Source: an uncultured Bacilli bacterium (lineage in GTDB: Bacteria; Bacillota_I; Bacilli_A; RF39; UBA660). From it: DNA of 64,000 bases. Position 1 is the stretch's first letter, and every line of letters begins with the position of its first letter. A program made the position numbers and the translations under genes. The stretch covers positions 186,001 to 250,000 of the forward strand of contig CAKOHG010000001.1 in the NCBI GenBank assembly GCA_934085565.1. Direction: 5' to 3'. Shown piece by piece: positions 43,001 to 50,470 of this stretch. A model generated the notes under the pieces. The model ran no database searches, was not told the DNA's origin, and was given only the letters and a program-made list of their open reading frames with translations.

Positions 43001-44336
43001 ACCAACACATCCCGTACTTTATTGGAGTAAATGCTGCTATTTTAGTATTTTTATCAGCATGTTCAAACAATCCCCAATCTATATCTTTCGAAACTATATT
43101 GTAATTTTCTTTTTCTAATTCTTTTATAAGATTATTTATTTCATTAGTTAAAACGTTATTTTCTATATTTGGTTTATTACTATGTATATATTGAGTTTTA
43201 TTTAAAATATCCTTGTTTTCATTATATAAAGGTGTTCCAACACGATACGCTAAATAATGAAGTCTTAATTCATGAGGCATGATGGATAAAATTAAATCTT
43301 TGGTTTTTATAATATCTTCTTTGGTTGATGATGGATAATCTAATATAAAACTCGTTCTAATTCTATAACCAATTTTCTTTGTTTCTTCTATTACTTGTTT
43401 TATATAATTAATATCCATTTCTTTATTCATTAATTTCAATAATCTTTCACTACCAGTTTCAATACCATAATGAACCCATCTAAATCCAACTTTATACATA
43501 TATTTTAAAAGTTCTTTGTCATAACATTTAATACTACATAAAGCACCAAATAAACATTTGATATTTCTTTTTTCAATTTCTTTGCAAATTTCAATCATTC
43601 GCTCTTTATTAACCGTGGCATTGTCATCTAAAAAAATTATTTTCTTCGTATGATATTTTTCTATTAACATTTCTATTTCGTTTATAACATCTTTAACATT
43701 TCTTCCATTCCACTTACCAAAATAATATGGGGTAGTACAAAATTTACAAGTTCCCACACAGCCTCTTGAAGTGATTATAGTTCTTGTATCCATGTACTTA
43801 GTAATATCCAGCAAATCTCTATTGGGAATTGGTAAGTGATTATAATCATTAGTTAAAATTTTCTTTTCAGTAATGTATACATTTTCTTTAGCTTTAATAA
43901 CTAAATTAGGAATACTTTTTAACTTTTCTAGATTATTAATATTTTCTATTACATCAACAATAATTTCTTCTGCTATTCCTTTAATAACAATATCTATACC
44001 ATTATCTAAAAATTTTTGATAAAAATGAGCGGATGTTTTTCCAATCATTATAAATTTGCTAGGTTTGTTTGTATTATAAATTGTTTCAAAAATGTTTTGT
44101 ATTGCTTCAGAAGTATGTAATGGTAACTGATAATCATAAACAAAAACAACTATATTTTCATCTAATAAATATTCATTAATATCGTTGGCCATTCTATTAA
44201 CATCCATATCAATTACTTTTACATTATTAAATTTTTTATTAATAACTGTTGCTATCTGTAATACATCTAATGGTTCTGCCAAAATAGACCTATTTGTAAA
44301 TGGCTTGTTTGCCGGATTAATTACTAAAATATTCAT
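42993..44336 (-). CDS. B12-binding-type radical SAM enzyme
   Basis: A 447-residue protein with an N-terminal cobalamin-binding-like Rossmann domain (about 1-140; no DxHxxG seen) and a radical SAM barrel with Cys193, Cys197 and Cys200 (RGCVGTCKFC), followed by a Tyr-Tyr-Phe-Gly stretch, FLDDNATVNKERM and HYGIETGSERLL. Such enzymes perform C-methylation, methylthiolation or ring chemistry. It is the first gene of the island operon, behind a GGGAGG ribosome site and an extended -10. Substrate unknown. Confidence 0.88.
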   Translation of the reverse strand: MNILVINPANKPFTNRSILAEPLDVLQIATVINKKFNNVKVIDMDVNRMANDINEYLLDENIVVFVYDYQLPLHTSEAIQNIFETIYNTNKPSKFIMIGKTSAHFYQKFLDNGIDIVIKGIAEEIIVDVIENINNLEKLKSIPNLVIKAKENVYITEKKILTNDYNHLPIPNRDLLDITKYMDTRTIITSRGCVGTCKFCTTPYYFGKWNGRNVKDVINEIEMLIEKYHTKKIIFLDDNATVNKERMIEICKEIEKRNIKCLFGALCSIKCYDKELLKYMYKVGFRWVHYGIETGSERLLKLMNKEMDINYIKQVIEETKKIGYRIRTSFILDYPSSTKEDIIKTKDLILSIMPHELRLHYLAYRVGTPLYNENKDILNKTQYIHSNKPNIENNVLTNEINNLIKELEKENYNIVSKDIDWGLFEHADKNTKIAAFTPIKYGMCWYE

Positions 44337-44364
44337 AATAAATCCTCCCTAAAAATTGGTTTCT

Positions 44365-44375
44365 ATTATAGCACA
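44365..44375 (-). promoter_or_regulatory. Extended -10 promoter of the island operon
   Basis: Minus strand TGTGCTATAAT (44375-44365), 28 bases before the start of the first gene. No good -35 is visible, as is common with extended -10 elements. The leader carries AGGGAGGATT as ribosome site. Confidence 0.7.
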
Positions 44376-44502
44376 AAATTCATTTAATAGTTATGATTTT
44401 ATTACTTTTGTATAGTCGTGATCTAAAATATATATATAGAAATATAATAAAATGATAGTTTTATTTAATGAATTATCTCTTATTGTATCATCAAAGAATA
44501 CA

Positions 44503-45384
44503 TCATTGCCGCATCATTTTATTACGATACTCTTCTTGTAAATAAGAATTAGATAAATGAGTATAAATTTCTGTGGTTCCTAAGTTTTCATGGCCTAATA
44601 AGCTTTGAACTGTTTTAATATCTGCCCCATTAGAAAGAAGATGCGTAGCAAAAGTGTGTCTCAAAGTATGAGGTGATAAATGATGACTAATACCTGAAAG
44701 TGTTGCCTTTTTTTCTATCATTTTAAAAATACTACTTCGGCTTAATTTTCCTCCTCTTTGGTTTACTAATAAATAATCATGTTTTTCTTTCTTTAATAAG
44801 CTTGATCGCACGTCAAGGTATTTACTTAAAGCTTCCTTCGCTACCTCACCATAATAAACGGTACGATATTTTTGGCCTTTTCCTTTAACCACAATAATTC
44901 TTTCTGATCTATTAATATCTTTTAATTTAACATCTGATAATTCACTAACACGAAGACCCGTTGAATAAAGAAGCTCTAAAACAAGATAGCATTCGATATC
45001 CCAAGGTGTTTCAAGATGATCAAAATGTAAAAGCTTTTCTACTTCTTCATAATTTAAAGTATTAGGTAAAGGTTTATTTAGTTTAGGATTATGAATTTTT
45101 TCAAAAACATTATTTTCAATCAAGCCTTTTTGTTCTAAATATCGGTAAAAACTGCGAAGAGCACTTAAGTGTCTAGCGATACTTTTGTTTTTATATTTTT
45201 CTTGATCTAACAATTTTAAATATGTTCTTACATCTTCTTTTGTCAAAGATAAATATGACAAGTTCTTTTCCTTTAAAAATAAAACAAACTCATCTAAATC
45301 AGTTTGATAAGCTAATGCTGTGTTTGGTGATGCCATCTTCACATCTGTCAAGTATTGTAAAAACTCTTCAACTCTATTTTTCAT
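44503..45384 (-). CDS. xerC: Tyrosine recombinase XerC
   Basis: Partner of XerD in chromosome dimer resolution. 293 residues: YLTDVKMASPNTALAYQTDLDEF N domain, Arg in STGLRVSELSDV, HTLRHTFATHLLSNG, and GHENLGTTEIYTH with the catalytic Tyr. The terminus lacks the HPRA of XerD, favouring XerC/CodV. Stop is TGA. The last ~85 bases are repeated 6.3 kb away on the far side of the island. Confidence 0.9.
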   Translation of the reverse strand: MKNRVEEFLQYLTDVKMASPNTALAYQTDLDEFVLFLKEKNLSYLSLTKEDVRTYLKLLDQEKYKNKSIARHLSALRSFYRYLEQKGLIENNVFEKIHNPKLNKPLPNTLNYEEVEKLLHFDHLETPWDIECYLVLELLYSTGLRVSELSDVKLKDINRSERIIVVKGKGQKYRTVYYGEVAKEALSKYLDVRSSLLKKEKHDYLLVNQRGGKLSRSSIFKMIEKKATLSGISHHLSPHTLRHTFATHLLSNGADIKTVQSLLGHENLGTTEIYTHLSNSYLQEEYRNKMMRQ

Positions 45385-45462
45385 TTATATCACGTTTTTA
45401 TTCTAGCATCTTTATTGTCAAATGAAAAGGTATTTGCTATAATTCTTTTAGGTGATGAAAAG

Positions 45463-46806
45463 ATGATGACAACTTTACAAATTATAGTTAACAAAGCATT
45501 GACGTTCATTTGTAAATTATTTCATAGAAATGGTAGTCAATTTCCAGGAGCTATCAGTTACAATATGAATCAACATGTCCTAGAAAAAATTAAATATCCC
45601 AAATATGTGATTGGTGTCACAGGTTCTAGTGGTAAAGGTACCACAACCCAGATGATTTATCACATTTTAACGGATGCTGGTTTAGATGTGAGTTACAATG
45701 CTTCTGGAAGTAACGGTATTCGTGGGATTACTACCTTGGTTTTAAATAGCTGTACCCTAACAGGTAAATTTAAACATGATGTTTTACTTTTAGAACTTGA
45801 TGAAAGACACTTGCATTTAGCTTTTGGCAAAAATAAAATGACTCATCTTGTGGTAACTAATATTACTCGTGATCAACCAGCTAGAAACGGTTCTCCAGAT
45901 CTTATCTATGATGCCATTTTTAATGCCATTGATGAAAAAACAACTCTTATTTTAAACGCAGATGATCCAGGTCTTATGAAAGAAAAGATTAATTTTAAAG
46001 GTAAAATCGTTACTTATGGTATTAACAAAACAAAAGATTCTTATTCAAAAAAAGAAAACTTTTCAGTAGATAATGCTTACTGTCCAAAGTGTCATAAAAA
46101 ACTTGTTTATTATTATTACCATTATGGTCATATTGGTTCTTATTATTGCCAAAACTGTGACTTTAAAAGAGGAACTCCTGATTATACAGCAACTAAAGTT
46201 GATTTAAAAAATAAAACTATGTTAATTAACAATAATGAAGTTTGTTTGAATAAAAATTTTCTTTTTACAGCTTATGCTACTCTAGCCGCTTATGCTCTTA
46301 CAGATACAATAGGTATCAAAGAAAAACAAATTTTATATGCTTTAAATGATGATATGATTGAATCTAAAAGAGGCCTTGAATATAAAATTGATAATCGTAA
46401 TGTTTTAATGCTTGAAAGTAAAAATGAAAATGCTTTAAGTTATTATCAATCCTTACGCTATATCATAAATGAAGAAGGTCAAAAAAGTGTTATTCTAGGT
46501 TTTGATAACGTTTCAAGAAGATATAAATTTAACGATTTAAGCTGGCTTTGGGATGTTGATTTTGAACTTTTAAATGACGATAGCATCGAGAAAATATTTT
46601 TAATTGGTCGGTTTAAATGGGATGTTTTAGTAAGACTTAAATACGCGAAAATTAAAGCCAAAAAAATCGTTCTTATTGATGACTTAAACGATTTAATTGA
46701 TACGGTTAAAAAAGAATCAACCGGCGATATTTATACTATGGTATGTTTTGATATGACAGAAATCATCAAAAAGAAAATAAAGGAGTATAATAATGGAAAC
46801 AATTAA
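45463..46806 (+). CDS. murT: Lipid II isoglutaminyl synthase, Mur-ligase subunit MurT
   Basis: Amidates the alpha-carboxyl of D-Glu in lipid II together with GatD. The Mur-ligase ATP loop is GVTGSSGKGTTTQMI, a central Cys4 ribbon (CPKCHKK...CQNC) is specific for MurT, and the C-terminal DUF1727-like part follows. About 447 residues, normal. ATG 45463 has AGGTGATGAAAAG; a longer frame from 45415 overlaps the promoter (TTTGCTATAAT). The gene pair murT-gatD is intact in order, with a 14-base overlap. Confidence 0.92.
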   Translation: MMTTLQIIVNKALTFICKLFHRNGSQFPGAISYNMNQHVLEKIKYPKYVIGVTGSSGKGTTTQMIYHILTDAGLDVSYNASGSNGIRGITTLVLNSCTLTGKFKHDVLLLELDERHLHLAFGKNKMTHLVVTNITRDQPARNGSPDLIYDAIFNAIDEKTTLILNADDPGLMKEKINFKGKIVTYGINKTKDSYSKKENFSVDNAYCPKCHKKLVYYYYHYGHIGSYYCQNCDFKRGTPDYTATKVDLKNKTMLINNNEVCLNKNFLFTAYATLAAYALTDTIGIKEKQILYALNDDMIESKRGLEYKIDNRNVLMLESKNENALSYYQSLRYIINEEGQKSVILGFDNVSRRYKFNDLSWLWDVDFELLNDDSIEKIFLIGRFKWDVLVRLKYAKIKAKKIVLIDDLNDLIDTVKKESTGDIYTMVCFDMTEIIKKKIKEYNNGNN

Positions 46807-47524
46807 AATAGCACATTTATATTATGATCTTATGAATTTATATGGCGAACATGGTAATGTAAGATGTTTAACTCACCATTTAGAAAGCCATGATGTTCGT
46901 GTTATTGTTCACAATTTAAGCATTGATGATAAAATTAAATTTGATGATTATGATATTTTTTATATCGGAAGCGGTTCTAAAGACTCTTTTCTTCTTACCT
47001 TAAACGATTTAATGAAACGAAAAGAAGATATTGTGAAGGCTTATAATAAAAATAAATTTTTCTTTGTCACAGGAAATGCCTTAGATTTCTTCGGAGAAAG
47101 CTTCACTACGATAGATGATGTTAAATATGAAACATTAGGATTATTTAAATATCAAAGTTATGAAACAGATTTTCGTATTGTTGGAGAACAAGTATTTGAA
47201 ATGAAAGATTTAAAAGATGAAGTTATTGGTTTTGAAAATAGAAATTCTGTTTTAAAAAATGTTCACGAAAAAAACTTATTTACGGTTAAATCTGGAACAG
47301 GTTATGCTCCTAATGAAACAAAAGATGGTATTTTAAAGAAACATTTTTATGGTACTTATCTTCTAGGTCCTTTATTTATTCGTAATCCTTATTTTACAGA
47401 AAAAATAATCAAGGAAATATTAAAACAAAGAAGATTAGAATACAATCCTTTTGAAGATGACATAGAAATAACTGCTTATCATGAATATCAAAAAAATTTA
47501 TTAAACGAAAAAGAAGACGAATAA
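46793..47524 (+). CDS. gatD: GatD-like glutamine amidotransferase lacking its catalytic residues
   Basis: Partner of MurT, normally a class I glutaminase that supplies ammonia. The 243-residue protein follows GatD throughout (LYYDLMNLYGEHGNVRCL, IFYIGSGSKDS, VIGFENR, GTYLLGPLFIRNP). But the nucleophile motif CGGYQ of active GatD reads VTGNALDFFG, with Thr93 in place of Cys, and the catalytic His of YLHGP is Leu191 (YLLGP). Thus the site cannot hydrolyse glutamine by the usual mechanism. It could be a structural partner that lets MurT use free ammonia, or the complex has a new role. Confidence 0.85.
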   Translation: METIKIAHLYYDLMNLYGEHGNVRCLTHHLESHDVRVIVHNLSIDDKIKFDDYDIFYIGSGSKDSFLLTLNDLMKRKEDIVKAYNKNKFFFVTGNALDFFGESFTTIDDVKYETLGLFKYQSYETDFRIVGEQVFEMKDLKDEVIGFENRNSVLKNVHEKNLFTVKSGTGYAPNETKDGILKKHFYGTYLLGPLFIRNPYFTEKIIKEILKQRRLEYNPFEDDIEITAYHEYQKNLLNEKEDE

Positions 47525-47535
47525 GTCTTCTTTTC
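47511..47535. terminator. Terminator at the gatD end
   Basis: AAGAAGAC and GTCTTCTT form an eight-base stem across the gatD stop codon with a TTTTC tail. Confidence 0.65.
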
Positions 47536-47560
47536 TATTACTTAGAAACTGGTATCTATT

Positions 47561-47941
47561 TTATTTTGAATCTAAAGAATCTACAGAACAAGTAAATTCA
47601 TTATTTTGATAAGTAATTGCAACATAAGTTTTAGATGAAATCTTAGCTTGCTTTCTAGGGTCTATTAAATCATCATCACTAATAAGACCTTGTTCTAATA
47701 ATACATTTACGGCGACTGAACATTTTCCTTTGGTTACACATGTATTTCGAACTGTTTTGCCAGCATTCAAATGAATATAACTACAAGCAGCTTTGGTAAG
47801 AGTTGATTTAAAAAGATCATATTGTTTATCTTGTTCTTTATTTAAAATACCACTCATATTAGAAACAATAACCATACCCAAGACACCTAAAAGAGCAATG
47901 GTAATAACAAGCTCCACTAATGTAAAACCTTTTTTATTCAT
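47561..47941 (-). CDS. Type IV pilin-like protein (prepilin)
   Basis: A 126-residue pseudopilin or pilin. The class III signal NKKGFTLVELVITIALLGVLGMV at the N terminus shows the cleavage site after Gly5, Phe+1 and Glu+5. It has four Cys residues (two in CVTKGKCS) suited for disulfide bonds outside the cell. The ATG overlaps the psd end by four bases. The prepilin peptidase and PilC genes lie about 10 kb further. It could be a ComGC-like competence pilin or a pilus minor subunit. Confidence 0.88.
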   Translation of the reverse strand: MNKKGFTLVELVITIALLGVLGMVIVSNMSGILNKEQDKQYDLFKSTLTKAACSYIHLNAGKTVRNTCVTKGKCSVAVNVLLEQGLISDDDLIDPRKQAKISSKTYVAITYQNNEFTCSVDSLDSK

Positions 47942-48810
47942 TTAAGTTCACCTATTTTCTGTCCACATTTTATCACAGCTTCTTCGCCATTTAAAGATCT
48001 TTCTAATAACTTTACAGGTTCTTTTAAAGTATCTTTCATAAAGCATAGAATCACTGTAGAGCCACCAAAGAAAAACATCCCCTTTTCTTCTCCTTTTTTA
48101 AAAGTCTTTTGATAATGATTAAAGATTTTCCCAACACCTAAAGCTCCAACTTCGATATATAACACATCTTTAAAATTTTTAGTTTCAAGAAAAGAATACT
48201 CTCTTGTATTTTCTAAATAAACATGTGTTTTCTTTAATGCAACATCTCGAACAGTATGAAAAGCCCCATTTATTTTTTTAGCAAATAAAAGATTACCATC
48301 ATCAAAATAATGATAACGATGATAATGTGTTGGAATAAGGCGAAAAACATATAACAAGCCCTCATTATATTTTTTAGCCAAACCATGATTTAAAATCAAA
48401 TCTTCTAAAGAATATTCTAATCCTTTTATATTAAATTCACTTTGAAAATTTATACGATAAGCACTTAGATAAGCATCACATGGTGAACAAAAATCACTGG
48501 AATGATTAGAAAAATCTATTCTCTTTTTTTCTCTTGTAAAAAAATCATTAAAACTAGTGTAATCCTCCTTCTTATAAGGCTTCATATCCATTTGATTTTC
48601 CTTTATAAAACTAGGAATTATTTTTTTAGATATTTTAGAATCATAAAATTTACCCATTAAAGTGGTTAAACCTTTTGATGTAACCAACGGAAGTAGTTTT
48701 TGACCTAAATAATTTTCATAAAGAAAAGATAAAAATTTGTTTTCTTGATATTCTTTTACATACAAAAGTGTATCAGAGCTCCAAGAAGAACTATCCCGTA
48801 AATCACACAT
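47938..48810 (-). CDS. psd: Phosphatidylserine decarboxylase
   Basis: Makes phosphatidylethanolamine from phosphatidylserine. 290 residues. The self-cleavage triad is FFFGGSTVILCF near residue 245-256 (GGST variant of LGST, giving the pyruvoyl group), with the conserved IPTHYHRYHY His motif near residue 155. The ATG has GGGTGAGATT upstream; it overlaps pss by 55 bases, which is long, so a later start is possible. Acts at the membrane. Confidence 0.92.
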   Translation of the reverse strand: MCDLRDSSSWSSDTLLYVKEYQENKFLSFLYENYLGQKLLPLVTSKGLTTLMGKFYDSKISKKIIPSFIKENQMDMKPYKKEDYTSFNDFFTREKKRIDFSNHSSDFCSPCDAYLSAYRINFQSEFNIKGLEYSLEDLILNHGLAKKYNEGLLYVFRLIPTHYHRYHYFDDGNLLFAKKINGAFHTVRDVALKKTHVYLENTREYSFLETKNFKDVLYIEVGALGVGKIFNHYQKTFKKGEEKGMFFFGGSTVILCFMKDTLKEPVKLLERSLNGEEAVIKCGQKIGELK

Positions 48811-49376
48811 ACAATCTCACCCTTTCCTTTTAAATGAGGAACTTTAAGTTTTGATATTTGAAGTATTGCTACAATAATCATACTTGATACATAAATATAA
48901 GAAAAAACGTCTGTGAAATTATGAAAAAGTAAATAAATCGTTGGAAAAATAAGAGCTGCCGGGGTCACAGGAAGACCAGTATAATACTTTCTTGATGTCG
49001 TTTCTTTTGTTCTTCTAATTTCTTCATCTACATTGAACCACGCCAGACGAGAAATAGCCGTTAAAAGATAAATTAGGCACAAAACTTGAAACCACATATG
49101 ATCTTTGGCAACATTTAGACCAATAAACAAAGGAGCCGCCCCAAAACAAATGACATCTGATAAAGAGTCTAATTGAATCCCATATCTTTTAGCAAAATCA
49201 GAACGATTCTTTTTAGTTCTCGCTACAGTACCATCCAAAGAATCAAAAAGTCCAGAGGCCATCAAACTTAATAAACTATATAAAATAGAACCAGACATAG
49301 AAAAATAAATACTTAATATGCCACATAAAGTTCCTAAAAATGTAAATAACGTTGTATAATCAAAAATTCCTATCAT
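48756..49376 (-). CDS. pssA: CDP-diacylglycerol-serine O-phosphatidyltransferase
   Basis: Membrane enzyme forming phosphatidylserine. The CDP-alcohol phosphotransferase signature is complete: SGLFDSLDGTVARTKKN then YGIQLDSLSD (D-G-x2-A-R-x(8-)-G-x3-D-x3-D) at residues 40-70. Five to six membrane helices. 206 residues. The ATGA at the start overlaps the upstream flippase-like gene, and psd follows, giving a PE-synthesis operon. Confidence 0.9.
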   Translation of the reverse strand: MIGIFDYTTLFTFLGTLCGILSIYFSMSGSILYSLLSLMASGLFDSLDGTVARTKKNRSDFAKRYGIQLDSLSDVICFGAAPLFIGLNVAKDHMWFQVLCLIYLLTAISRLAWFNVDEEIRRTKETTSRKYYTGLPVTPAALIFPTIYLLFHNFTDVFSYIYVSSMIIVAILQISKLKVPHLKGKGEIVCVIYGIVLLGALIHFCM

Positions 49377-50404
49377 AAATCTACTACTCTCTTTCTTTTA
49401 ACGGAATGAAATATTAAATAAACTATTGCACATAAAATAACAAATAAATAAAAGCTTAAAGTTCTCAGTAAAATCATTGCAGAAGTGGCAAGTAATGGTC
49501 CATAAACAGCTTCGTTAACAGCTAATAAAAGGTTTTCACTAACCACAACGCCACCAGGGAAAGGAACAAAATCACTGGCAAGGGTAATTCCTACTTGAAC
49601 GGCAATTAAATAAAAAACACTATAATCATGAAGGCCAAAAGATAAATAAATAATGTAACTAACGCCCAGTAAAGAAAGCCTTTGAAGAATCATATAAAAT
49701 AAACCTTCCACTAAAATAAGTGGTTTCTTTTTGGTTAGTTCGGCACAGGCCGCATAATCTTTTAAAGCATTCTGAAATTCTTCTTTTTTCTTTTCCTCAT
49801 TTTTAATTAGATGAAGCCTACTTCCTAAATGAATTAATTTCAACATAAATTTTGGAAATATTTTACGACTATATACAAGAAGTAAGAAAAGGAAAATAAC
49901 TAAAATTGTTGTAACAAAACCTAATATCACTAAAATCATAAAAACTTTATTAATCGAAAACAAAGAATGAAAATAAAAAGGAAACAAAATGAAAGCTAAT
50001 AATATTAAGGCAATTTTATAAAGAATAGTATTAAGAAGAATGATAATGCTATTAATTCGATAAGGAATATTATCTTTATTCATTTCATACATTTCTACTG
50101 GTTGACCGCCCATACTACTAGGAGTGATGGCTGAGAAATAATTTTCTGTACAAACATAACCTAAAGAAGCTAATAAAGTTGTTTTTTTGCCAAAATGAAA
50201 TAACATTCTTTTTAAGAAGAAAGCTCCCCAAAAAGCATAAAAAAACATAAAGACAACGCCCCAAGATAAAATGGCAACATGACAGTTTTGTAAAGAAATC
50301 TTTAAAGCCTCTAAAGAATAATCTTTTAAAATAAAATAATAAGTGGCAAAAATAAGCAATAAGAAAAACAATATAAATAAAATATACCTCTTTTTAGACT
50401 TCAC
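49373..50404 (-). CDS. Integral membrane flippase-like protein (YbhN/MprF N-domain family)
   Basis: About 343 residues with eight membrane helices in the layout of the lysylphosphatidylglycerol synthase/flippase domain family (UPF0104). The hallmark near the C terminus is VPFPGGVVVSENLLL, akin to PxPGGxGxxE. In MprF this domain moves aminoacyl lipids across the membrane; here its place before pss and psd suggests a role with PE or another lipid. The start is uncertain: GTG 50404 has GGTGATAAAA, ATG 50416 has no good site. Confidence 0.8.
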   Translation of the reverse strand: MKSKKRYILFILFFLLLIFATYYFILKDYSLEALKISLQNCHVAILSWGVVFMFFYAFWGAFFLKRMLFHFGKKTTLLASLGYVCTENYFSAITPSSMGGQPVEMYEMNKDNIPYRINSIIILLNTILYKIALILLAFILFPFYFHSLFSINKVFMILVILGFVTTILVIFLFLLLVYSRKIFPKFMLKLIHLGSRLHLIKNEEKKKEEFQNALKDYAACAELTKKKPLILVEGLFYMILQRLSLLGVSYIIYLSFGLHDYSVFYLIAVQVGITLASDFVPFPGGVVVSENLLLAVNEAVYGPLLATSAMILLRTLSFYLFVILCAIVYLIFHSVKRKRVVDL

Positions 50405-50438
50405 TTTTATCACCATCTTAATGGTAGCATAGAAAAGC

Positions 50439-50468
50439 AAAAAAAGCCAGATTTTAACCTGACTTTCT
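50439..50468 (-). terminator. Intrinsic terminator after valS
   Basis: Minus strand AAAGTCAG and CTGGCTTTTTTT form an eight-base stem with a T tract. Confidence 0.8.
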
Positions 50469-50470
50469 TT

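Noticed and set aside
42993..44336. B12-type radical SAM enzyme as the tRNA methylthiotransferase MiaB or RimO
   Set aside because: No TRAM domain at the C terminus and no UPF0004 cysteines in the N domain; motif order fits the general B12-binding radical SAM group.
44503..45384. xerC as the integrase of a phage or integrative element
   Set aside because: It has the normal size and motifs of XerC, a matching XerD gene exists nearby, and no phage, transposition or conjugation gene is seen in the island.
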